NCBI RefSeq assembly: GCF_019890725.1
Contig: NZ_JAINZZ010000014.1
Coordinates: forward strand, 1 to 64,000
DNA from: Actinacidiphila acidipaludis
Lineage (GTDB): Bacteria; Actinomycetota; Actinomycetes; Streptomycetales; Streptomycetaceae
Direction: 5' to 3'
Length of the DNA stretch: 64,000 nucleotides
The notes under the pieces were generated by a model. That model saw only the letters and a program-made list of their open reading frames with translations. It ran no database searches and was not told the origin of the DNA. This document shows, one piece after another, positions 19,901-26,373 of the stretch (within the stretch, counting starts at the first letter, position 1; each line of letters opens with the position of its first letter). Made by a program: the position numbers and the translations under genes.

Positions 19901-21199
19901 GTTCCAGGTCAGCTTGATCTGGCCGGATCCGGGCTGGCTGTAGGCCAGGCCGGTGGGCGCGGTCGGCGCCTGCGTGTCGCCCGACGAGCCGGTGCGGGTC
20001 ACGCTGTTGCTGGCCGGCGACTGGTTGCCCGCCGCGTCCTTGGCCTTGACGTAGTACGTCACGGTCGCGGTGTCGGGCTGGCTGTCGGTGTACGTCAGCA
20101 CGGTGCCCGCCACCGAGGTGCGCAGGGTGCCGTTGGCGTAGATGTCGTACCCGGTGACCCCGACGTTGTCGGTGGCCGCGTTCCAGGTCAGCTTGACCTG
20201 GCCGGAGGCGGGCTGGCTGTAGGCCAGGCCGGAGGGCGCGGTCGGCGCCTGGGTGTCGCCGGTGGCGGGGCCGTAGACCTCGAACTCCGAGATCTGGCCG
20301 GCCGGCCAGCCGGTGTTGCCGGTGACGTTCAGCCGGACGTAACGGGTCGTGGCCTGGTTGAAGTTGATGGTGACGGTGTTGCCGGTGGCCGGGTCGAAGG
20401 TGTACCCGGCGGACGCCACGAGGTCGGAGAACGTCGAACCGTCGGTGCTGCCCTGGACCGCCAGCGTCTCGGTGCGCGTCGCCCAGGCGGAGGAAGGCGG
20501 CAGCTTCAGGACCACCTGGTTGACCGCCACGGCGCTGCCGAGGTCGACCCGCAGCCACTGCGGGAAGGCGTTGTTGGTGCTCTCCCAGTAGGTGCTGGCG
20601 TTGCCGTCGACGGCGTTGCCGGACGGGTAGACGTCGGCGTGACCGGACTCGGCGGTGGGCTTGCCCGCGGCCAGGTTGACGGTGGAGGCGGCGGCCGCCC
20701 GCACGGTCATCTCCGAGAGCTGGGCGGCCTTCCCTGCGGAGTTGCCGGTCACCTCGGCGCGGACGTAGCGCGCCAGCGTGGCCGGGAAGGAGACGGTCAC
20801 CGTGTTGCCCGAGGAGGGCGCGAAGTAGTACGCCTTCGAGGGCACCACGGTGCTGAAGCCGCTGCCGTCGTCACTGGCCTGCAGGGCGAGGGTCTCGGTA
20901 CGGCCCTTCCACCCGGCCGGCACCTTGAGGCGGACCTGGTCGATGCGGGTACTGCGGCCGAGGTCGATCTGTGCCCACTGGGGCAGCGCCCCGCCCTTGC
21001 TCTGCCAGTAGGAGTTCTGGTTCCCGTCGTCGAGCTGGGCGGCGGTGTGCCCCGAGTCGGCGGAGCTGGCCGAGGCCGGCGTCGCGGTCCCGGGGTGCGG
21101 CGCCGAGGCCGCGGCGGGGAGGACCTGGCCGCCGAGGTACAGCAGGCTGGTCGCGATCACCCCCGCTATCAGGCGTGGGATGGAGCGCTTCGATCTCAT
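16931..21199 (-). CDS. Modular secreted GH87-like alpha-1,3-glucanase (mycodextranase)
   Basis: A 1422-residue exported glycanase. Order: signal peptide (1 to about 31); two F5/8-type discoidin domains (about 35-170 and 172-308; PQWAQIDLG, PQWLRVDLG); two fibronectin III domains (about 312-500; the repeated GLAYSQP, LTWNAA, DNVGVTGY); a third discoidin domain (about 503-640); two CARDB domains (about 645-870); a CBM6/35-like domain starting YDSYEAEDG (about 875-1020); and a C-terminal right-handed beta-helix (about 1030-1422). The helix contains DTFADGINL and STGDDSFAL (around 1180-1205), the paired-Asp pattern I associate with GH87 mutanase/mycodextranase. GH87 cleaves alpha-1,3-glucan, as in fungal walls. 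The fold is certain; the exact family is inferred from motifs. Confidence 0.85.
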   Translation of the reverse strand: MRSKRSIPRLIAGVIATSLLYLGGQVLPAAASAPHPGTATPASASSADSGHTAAQLDDGNQNSYWQSKGGALPQWAQIDLGRSTRIDQVRLKVPAGWKGRTETLALQASDDGSGFSTVVPSKAYYFAPSSGNTVTVSFPATLARYVRAEVTGNSAGKAAQLSEMTVRAAAASTVNLAAGKPTAESGHADVYPSGNAVDGNASTYWESTNNAFPQWLRVDLGSAVAVNQVVLKLPPSSAWATRTETLAVQGSTDGSTFSDLVASAGYTFDPATGNTVTINFNQATTRYVRLNVTGNTGWPAGQISEFEVYGPATGDTQAPTAPSGLAYSQPASGQVKLTWNAATDNVGVTGYDIYANGTLRTSVAGTVLTYTDSQPDTATVTYYVKAKDAAGNQSPASNSVTRTGSSGDTQAPTAPTGLAYSQPGSGQIKLTWNAASDNVGVTGYEVFANGAQIGTTAAATLTYTDNQPDSATVSYFVRAKDAAGNESANSNTVTRNGTTPTGTNQALGKPVTASSTVQNFVAGNAVDGDLTTYWEGTGTSSLTVQMGADVDTSSVVVKLNPDPIWGARTQTIEVQGREQSASGFTQLVAPKSYSFDPNSGNSVTIPVSARIADVKVIFSANSGAGGGQAAELQVIGVPGPNPDLTVSSLSTTPAAPVETDPITVNATVKNIGTSASGATNVNFYLGATKVGTASVGALAAGASTNVTASIGAKDAATYQLTAKVDESNAVVEQNETNNSTTTSLVVKPVDTSDLVASPVAWSPGNPSAGQNVTFTVALKNQGTVASASGAHGITLSILDATSGSVVKTLTGSYSGSIAPGATTAPVGLGSWTAANGKYTVKTVIAVDGNEVATKQANNTTSQPFFVGRGANMPYDSYEAEDGVLGGGATVLGPNRTVGDPAGEASGRKAVHLAGNGDKISFTTRSATNTLVVRFNIPDGPDTTLNVYVDGAFLKAMPLSAKYEWLYGDETSPNNSAGSGAPRHIYDEADMLLGTTVPAGHTITLQKDAANSAAYYNIDYINTEQATAVPNPDPTKYVVPAGLTQQDVQNALDAARQDTTKLGVYLPAGDYQTANKFTVYGRAIKVIGAGPWFTRFFTPQGQENTDGGFTVQSSANGSTFTGFGFFGNYTSRIDGPGKVFDLNGIANLTVDNVWIEHTICAVWATNVDNSTFTNMRIRDTFADGINLTNGSTGNLVSNDEARSTGDDSFALFPAIDNHNEQETGNTFQNLTVQTTWRAAGLAVYGGGGNTFSNLYIADILTYPGITVGSLQFGGIPALGFESSPQTTFDNISLVRDGGHFWGAQTFPALWIYSAEFKLQGLRISNVDISSPTYSGIMFQTKWNGSTSLNPIQDTVFTNISVTGAHKSGDTYDAKSGFGLWANPQPESGQGPAVGSVTFNGLHESDNAVDIQNTTSTFTITVNN

Positions 21200-21531
21200 G
21201 GCGTCCCTCGAAGTCGTGGGGTCAGGAGGATGGCGATCTTGAGGCGCACTACTCGACTTATCCGAAACGTGCGGGGTTCAACTGGGTAAGTTGCACTGTT
21301 CCATGCGGATCCATCGTCGATCTGCTCATATTTTGCGTGCGTGTTGGCGCAGTGTTACAGACGCGCTACAGCGGCGTCTATGCCTGTGACGGCAACGATT
21401 CACGCGCGGTCAGCGGGACCCGCCCACGCGCGGCGCCCGGAACACGCCGGCTCCCGGCGCGACCGGCGGTTTCCGGCCACGGCGGGAGCCACGGGGCGAG
21501 GACGCGCGCCGCAGCGGCGCGCGAGGCGGGA
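21200..21531. promoter_or_regulatory. Upstream region of the glucanase gene
   Basis: This 332-base gap has no ORF I support. The part nearest the glucanase start (about 21240-21400) is markedly more AT-rich than its surroundings, as expected of a promoter read leftward. I cannot assign -35/-10 boxes with confidence. The start at 21199 is preceded by a GAGGGACGCC ribosome site. Confidence 0.35.
21504..21524 (-). terminator. 9-bp hairpin at the end of the FUSC gene
   Basis: CGCGCGCCG (21504-21512) and CGGCGCGCG (21516-21524) pair perfectly around three bases, directly downstream of the leftward gene ending at 21532. Confidence 0.6.
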
Positions 21532-22794
21532 TCAGTCGCCGCGCGACGGCCTGCGGAACGCCTCGCGCACCGGCGCGGAGGTCCGCTGCACCACGGTGGA
21601 CTTGGTCAGCCGGCGCTTGATCAGCTGAAGCCGCGGGTGCCGCTGACTGGCCTCGGAGGAGTAGCGGTCCAGCTCCTCGACGAGCCGCTCGGAGCGCTTC
21701 TCGACGGCGAGTTCGTCGAGGATGCGGTCCACCTCGGCGAGCACCGCACCGTGCAGCTGCCACTGGCGCGGATGCTGCTGCACGGCGTGCAGCAGCAGGT
21801 CGGCGGTGCGGTCACGGATCACCGCGCTGTCCGCGAGCGCCTGCGACAGCCGCTCCTCCGCCGACTCCGCGCTGGCCGCGACCTGGGTGGTGATGAGCAC
21901 AGCGAAGCTCTCGATGGCGTTGGCCACCTGGTTGAGCAGTTCTTCCAGGGCCGCCGCGATGTCCTCGGGGAACAGCCGCTCCTGGGTCCTGGCCTTGGCC
22001 AGATCGGTCAGGGTCCGCGACAGCACACGCATCACCACCGCGCAGATCTCCAGGGTGTCCAGACCGGTGCGCAGCACGATCCGGGACAGCACCCCCTCGC
22101 GCACCCGCGGGTTCCAGCGCAGGCTGTCCTCGGCCTGCCGCAGGGACGCGTCCACCTCGACGATGTCGTGGTCGACCCGGCGGGCCTCGTGCAGGCGGGA
22201 GGCGGCCCGTTCGACCGGCAGGTGCCCGGCCACCTCGCCGGCCATGTCGCGGAAGAGTCCGGCCATCCGGTGGGACAGCTCCTCGATGGAGCCCCCGGCC
22301 GTCTGCACCCACACCGGGGGCGCGAAGAGCAGGTTGAACAGCAGTCCGACGGCGGCGCCGATGAGCGTCTCCAGGATCCGGTCCCAGGCCGTGTTGGCCA
22401 CCCGGGCGACACCGAGGACGAGCATCGCGCTGATCGCCACCTCCACCTCGAACTCGCCGACCCGCACGAACCGGCCGACGAGCAGCGCGGTGAAGATGAT
22501 CAGGCCCAGACTCCACCACGTCAGGCCCACCCCGGCACTGAAGCCGATCGCGATGAGCACGCCGACGACGACGGAGTTCACCCGTCGCACACCGGTGGTG
22601 AAGGTCGAGTAGAGGGTCACCTGGACCACCAGGAGGGCGGTCAGCGGTGCGGTCAGCGGGGCCGGTTGCGGGGTGAGCCAGAGGGCGACGACATAGGCGA
22701 TGACGGCGGCGGCGGTCGAGCGGACGACTTGGGCGGCGGCCGGTTCGGTGCTCCACCGGACCAGCTTGACCACGGGTTCTGGTACGTCGGGCAT
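21532..22794 (-). CDS. FUSC / aromatic-acid-exporter-family membrane protein
   Basis: A 420-residue protein with about six N-terminal transmembrane helices (residues 20-160; for example AVIAYVVALWLTP, PLTALLVVQVTLYSTFTTGVRR) and a long, charged helical cytoplasmic C-terminal half. This is the half-size FUSC (fusaric acid resistance / aromatic acid exporter) layout. The family motif region is the hydrophobic stretch followed by TGVRRVNSVVVGVLIA. Export of aromatic acids is inferred from family only. The C-terminal region is rich in heptad-like Leu/Glu/Arg and may oligomerise. ATG 22794 has an AAAGG-type ribosome site. It is probably monocistronic: hairpins flank it on both sides. Confidence 0.85.
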   Translation of the reverse strand: MPDVPEPVVKLVRWSTEPAAAQVVRSTAAAVIAYVVALWLTPQPAPLTAPLTALLVVQVTLYSTFTTGVRRVNSVVVGVLIAIGFSAGVGLTWWSLGLIIFTALLVGRFVRVGEFEVEVAISAMLVLGVARVANTAWDRILETLIGAAVGLLFNLLFAPPVWVQTAGGSIEELSHRMAGLFRDMAGEVAGHLPVERAASRLHEARRVDHDIVEVDASLRQAEDSLRWNPRVREGVLSRIVLRTGLDTLEICAVVMRVLSRTLTDLAKARTQERLFPEDIAAALEELLNQVANAIESFAVLITTQVAASAESAEERLSQALADSAVIRDRTADLLLHAVQQHPRQWQLHGAVLAEVDRILDELAVEKRSERLVEELDRYSSEASQRHPRLQLIKRRLTKSTVVQRTSAPVREAFRRPSRGD

Positions 22795-22901
22795 TCCCGG
22801 ACCTTTCCCGCTCTCGGCGATCTTACGGCCCCGGACGTCCCGCCCTCCCGGCTCGGCCCGGGGCTGCGGTCAGCCTAGGTTCGGCCGCACCGGGTGAGCG
22901 G

Positions 22902-22973
22902 CGCCGCCACGGCGGGGCCCGGCGGGTTCACACCTTCACCTCACGCGAACCCGCGGCGCCCGCCGTGGCGGCG
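22902..22973 (-). terminator. Long nested hairpin after the aldehyde dehydrogenase gene
   Basis: CGCCGCCACGGCGGG at 22902-22916 pairs perfectly with 22959-22973. Inside the loop GCGGGTTC and GAACCCGC form a second stem. It ends the leftward gene whose stop is at 23012. Confidence 0.75.
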
Positions 22974-23011
22974 TTCCCTGTGGTCCCTTCCGTTCGAACG
23001 CGTTCGACCGC

Positions 23012-24409
23012 TCAGCGGCCGTACCAGAGCGTGGTGACGTTGCAGAACGCCCGGATGCCCTGGGCGGACAGTTCCCGGCCGTACCCGGAGCGCTTGACCC
23101 CGCCGAAGGGCAGCGCGGGGTGGGAGGCGGTCATGCCGTTGAAGAAGACGCCGCCCGCCTGCAGATCGGCGGCGAAGCGGCGCTGTTCGTCCTCGTCGCG
23201 CGTCCAGACGTTGGAACTCAGGCCGAAGGGCGTGTCGTTGGCGAGTTCGACGGCCGCGTCCAGGTCCGGCACCCGGTACAGGGTGGCGACCGGTCCGAAC
23301 GCCTCCTCGCGGTGGATCCGCATCCGCGGGGTGACGTCGGTCAGCACGGTCGGCTCGTAGAACCACCCGGCCTGCCGCGACTCGGGCCGCCGGGCGCCGC
23401 ACAGCGCCCGGGCGCCCTGGCCGAGCGCGTCCTGGACGAGTTCCTCGAGGTCGGCGCGGCCCTGCTCGGTGGAGAGCGGGCCGATGTCGGTGGACTCCTC
23501 CATCGGGTCCCCTACCGTCAGCCCGCCCATCGCCCGGCCGAAGCGCTCCGCGAACGCGTCGTAGACGTCGGCGTGGACGATGAACCGCTTGGCGGCGATG
23601 CACGACTGCCCGTTGTTCTGCACCCGGGCGGTGACGGCGGTGGAGACCGCCTGGTCCAGTTCGCCGGCCGCGGACGGCATGACCACGAAGGGGTCGCTGC
23701 CGCCGAGTTCGAGCACCGTCGGCTTGATCGCGTCGCCGGCGACGGCGGCGACCGCGCGCCCGGCGCCCTCGCTGCCGGTGAGGGTGGCCGCGGCCACCCG
23801 CGGGTCGCGCAGCACCGCGTCGACGGCGGAGGACTGGATGAGCAGGGTCTGGAAACAGCCCTCGGGGAAACCCGCCCGCCGGAACAGCTCGCCGAGGTAG
23901 AGCGCGGTCTGCGGGACGTTGGAGGCGTGCTTGAGCAGGCCGGTGTTGCCGGCCATCAGCGCGGGAGCGGCGAACCTGACGACCTGCCAGAGCGGGAAGT
24001 TCCACGGCATCACGGCCAGCACCACGCCGAGCGGGCGGTAGCGGACCACGGCGCGGTGGGCGCCGCTGTCCTCGACGTCGGACTGCGCGGGGTGCTCGTC
24101 GGCGAGGAGGCGTTCGCCGTTGGCGGCGTACCAGCGCATCGCCTTGGCGCATTTGGCGGCCTCGGCGCGGGCGGCGGCCAGCGTCTTGCCCATCTCCGTG
24201 GTCATGGTCCGGGCGATCTCGTCGCGTTCCTTGTCCAGGAGGTCGGCGGCCGAGGCGAGGAGCGCGGACCGGGAGGCGAAGTCGGTGCCGCGGTAGGCGC
24301 GGAAGGCGCGGTCGGCCTTGGCGACGCGCTCCTCGATCCCGTCCGGCCCGAGGGGTTCGAAGGTCTTGAGGGTCTCCCCCGTCGTGGGGTTCACGGTGGC
24401 GATGGGCAT
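23012..24409 (-). CDS. NADP-type succinate-semialdehyde dehydrogenase family ALDH
   Basis: A 465-residue aldehyde dehydrogenase oxidising an aldehyde to its acid with NAD(P)+. The N-terminus MPIATVNPTTGETLKTFEPL and the motifs VMPWNFPLWQ (cofactor site), LELGGSDPFVV (general-base Glu) and NNGQSCIAAKRF (nucleophile Cys) match the YneI/GabD-type succinate-semialdehyde dehydrogenase subgroup. ATG 24409 has a strong GAGGAGGAG ribosome site; the extra 45 codons upstream in the open frame look non-coding. It is alone, between a FUSC-type membrane protein and a divergent secreted protein. Substrate (GABA pathway semialdehyde versus other) is not proven. Confidence 0.93.
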   Translation of the reverse strand: MPIATVNPTTGETLKTFEPLGPDGIEERVAKADRAFRAYRGTDFASRSALLASAADLLDKERDEIARTMTTEMGKTLAAARAEAAKCAKAMRWYAANGERLLADEHPAQSDVEDSGAHRAVVRYRPLGVVLAVMPWNFPLWQVVRFAAPALMAGNTGLLKHASNVPQTALYLGELFRRAGFPEGCFQTLLIQSSAVDAVLRDPRVAAATLTGSEGAGRAVAAVAGDAIKPTVLELGGSDPFVVMPSAAGELDQAVSTAVTARVQNNGQSCIAAKRFIVHADVYDAFAERFGRAMGGLTVGDPMEESTDIGPLSTEQGRADLEELVQDALGQGARALCGARRPESRQAGWFYEPTVLTDVTPRMRIHREEAFGPVATLYRVPDLDAAVELANDTPFGLSSNVWTRDEDEQRRFAADLQAGGVFFNGMTASHPALPFGGVKRSGYGRELSAQGIRAFCNVTTLWYGR

Positions 24410-24841
24410 GCTGCTCCTCCTCGGGCGGACGCCTTGGCGGCGAGTGACACGGCGAGACCCACGCACCGGGCCGGCGGTACGGCCCGACCCGCACGACACG
24501 CCCCGGCGTCCGGGCACGTGCGGCGGCTCACGCCCCCGCTCCATCCTGCTCCCCGCCGTGAGGTCCCGCGAGAGCGCGCGCCCGGGCGGCAGGCCGGGGC
24601 ACCCGCTCGGCGGAACACCTGCCCACGGCCGCCCCAGCCACTCCGCCCAGTCTCCTGGTTCACGGGCCTATCCCCGACGGGTACCGTTCATCCATCCTTA
24701 ACTCCTGGCACATACATGTCATGTTCTACGCGCGCAGACTCTGACCGCACGGCACCGAGCCCTGTCCCTGCGTCACCGGTCCTTTCGATCCCCCCACGTC
24801 CCCACGCCCCCCACTCCCCCACCCTCACTGGAGGTTGACGG
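24410..24841. promoter_or_regulatory. Divergent promoter region, ALDH and secreted protein
   Basis: This 432-base gap contains no ORF I support. An AT-richer block at about 24690-24735 includes ACATACATGTCATG followed by a near-palindrome at 24726-24737, and GGAGG at 24830-24834 is the ribosome site of the rightward gene at 24842. The promoter is probably in the AT-rich block. Confidence 0.4.
24726..24737. promoter_or_regulatory. Near-palindrome CTACGCGCGCAG
   Basis: This differs by one base from the palindrome CTACGCGCGTAG, and follows CATGTCATGTT. It lies 105 bases upstream of a secreted-protein gene and may be a regulator site. Recognition is by resemblance to motifs I recall upstream of Streptomyces exported-protein genes, so it is weak. 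Confidence 0.3.
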
Positions 24842-26338
24842 ATGCCTGGATCCCGTTCCCCCCGCCGCCACGCGCTGATCGCGGCGGCCGCCGCGGCGGG
24901 CGCCATCGGTCTGGCGGTGGCCGGCGTCGCCACCGGCGACGCGCAGGCCGCACCGGCCCGCTCCGCGTCGCCGGCGGCCGCCACCACCCACCGCGTGCTG
25001 TTCGACAACACCAAGGCGGAGACCGCCGGCAACGCGGACTGGATCATCAGCACCAGCCAGCCCGACCCGCTCGCCCAGAACCCGTCCCCGCAGTCCGAGA
25101 CCGACTGGACCGGCGCCCTGTCGGCCTGGGGCGTCGCCCTGCAGAAGTCCGGCGGTTACACCCTGAACACGCTGCCGTCGGGGAAGACCATCACCTACGG
25201 CAACTCCTCGAACCCGCAGGACCTCGCGAACTTCGACACGTTCGTCGTCGACGAACCGAACGTGAAGCTCACCGCCGCCGAGAAGACCGCGGTGATGAAC
25301 TTCGTGAAGAACGGCGGCGGTCTGTTCCTCATCTCGGACCACAACAACAGCGACCGGAACAACGACGGTTGCGACTCGCCGTGCGTCATCAACGACCTGC
25401 TCACCAACAACGGCGTCGACAACACCGACCCGTTCGGCTTCTCCGTCGACCTGCTCGACGTCAGCACCGACAACCCCCGGGCGATCAGCGACAGTTCGGA
25501 CCCGGTGCTGCACGGCCCGTTCGGCACGGTCACCGGCAGCATCCTGCGCGACGGCACCACCTTCACCCTCAAGCCGGCCGACAACCCGAACGTCAAGGGG
25601 CTGCTGTACCGCACGGGGTACTCCGGCAACACCGGGGCGTTCTTCGTCACCAGCAGCTTCGGCAGCGGGCGCGTGGCCATCTGGGGTGACAGCTCGCCCG
25701 TCGACGACGGCACCGGCCAGTCCGGCAACACGCTGTACAACGGCTGGGACGACCCGGCCGGCACCGACGCGGCCCTCGCGCTGAACGCCACGGCGTGGCT
25801 GGCCGGCAGCGGCTCCGGCACCACGACCCCGCCGACCACCCCGCCCACCACGCCGCCGACCGGTGGTTCGTGCACCCCGCGCCAACTGCTGGCCAACCCC
25901 GGCTTCGAGTCGGGCAACACCTCCTGGTCCGCGTCGAGCAGCGTCATCACCAACGCCTCGGCCGAACCGGCGCACAGCGGCTCGTACAAGGCGTGGCTCG
26001 ACGGCTACGGCACGGCGACCACCGACACCCTGTCCCAGACGGTGGCCGTCCCGGCCGGCTGCGCGGCGTCCTTCTCGTACTGGCTGCACATCGACACCGC
26101 GGAGACCGGCTCGACCGCCTACGACACGCTGAAGGTGCAGGTGCTGAACTCCTCGGGCACGGTGCTCGGCACCGTCGGGTCGTACTCCAACGTCAACGCC
26201 AATTCGGGGTACGCCCAGCACACGGTGGACCTCAGCGCGTACGCCGGGCAGACGGTGACGATCAAGTACACCGGTGTGGAGGGTTCCAAGCTGCAGACGT
26301 CGTTCGTGGTCGACGACACCGCGCTCAACGTCAGCTGA
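24842..26338 (+). CDS. Secreted GATase-like-fold protein with C-terminal beta-sandwich
   Basis: A 498-residue exported protein. It has a signal peptide (1 to about 38, with RRHALIAAAAAAGAIG), then an alpha/beta domain (about 48-315) whose strands and loops (DTFVVDEPNVKL, VKNGGGLFLISDHNNSDRNN, GSGRVAIWGDSSPVDDGTG) resemble the class I glutamine-amidotransferase-like/DUF4350 fold without an obvious catalytic Cys-His-Glu triad. A Thr-Pro linker (TTPPTTPPTTPPT) follows, then a beta-sandwich (about 345-498; LLANPGFESGNTSW, FVVDDTALNVS) typical of carbohydrate-binding or P-domain modules. The linker plus binding module implies a polymer-acting secreted protein. Catalytic activity is unknown. Confidence 0.75.
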   Translation: MPGSRSPRRHALIAAAAAAGAIGLAVAGVATGDAQAAPARSASPAAATTHRVLFDNTKAETAGNADWIISTSQPDPLAQNPSPQSETDWTGALSAWGVALQKSGGYTLNTLPSGKTITYGNSSNPQDLANFDTFVVDEPNVKLTAAEKTAVMNFVKNGGGLFLISDHNNSDRNNDGCDSPCVINDLLTNNGVDNTDPFGFSVDLLDVSTDNPRAISDSSDPVLHGPFGTVTGSILRDGTTFTLKPADNPNVKGLLYRTGYSGNTGAFFVTSSFGSGRVAIWGDSSPVDDGTGQSGNTLYNGWDDPAGTDAALALNATAWLAGSGSGTTTPPTTPPTTPPTGGSCTPRQLLANPGFESGNTSWSASSSVITNASAEPAHSGSYKAWLDGYGTATTDTLSQTVAVPAGCAASFSYWLHIDTAETGSTAYDTLKVQVLNSSGTVLGTVGSYSNVNANSGYAQHTVDLSAYAGQTVTIKYTGVEGSKLQTSFVVDDTALNVS

Positions 26339-26373
26339 CCCGCGAGGGTCCGTGCGAGCCGCGGGCGCGGCGT

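Noticed and set aside
16997..21289. 1430-codon plus-strand open frame antisense to the GH87-like gene
   Set aside because: Val/Gly/Arg/His-rich composition, no domain, no ribosome site; it mirrors the codon bias of the real gene.
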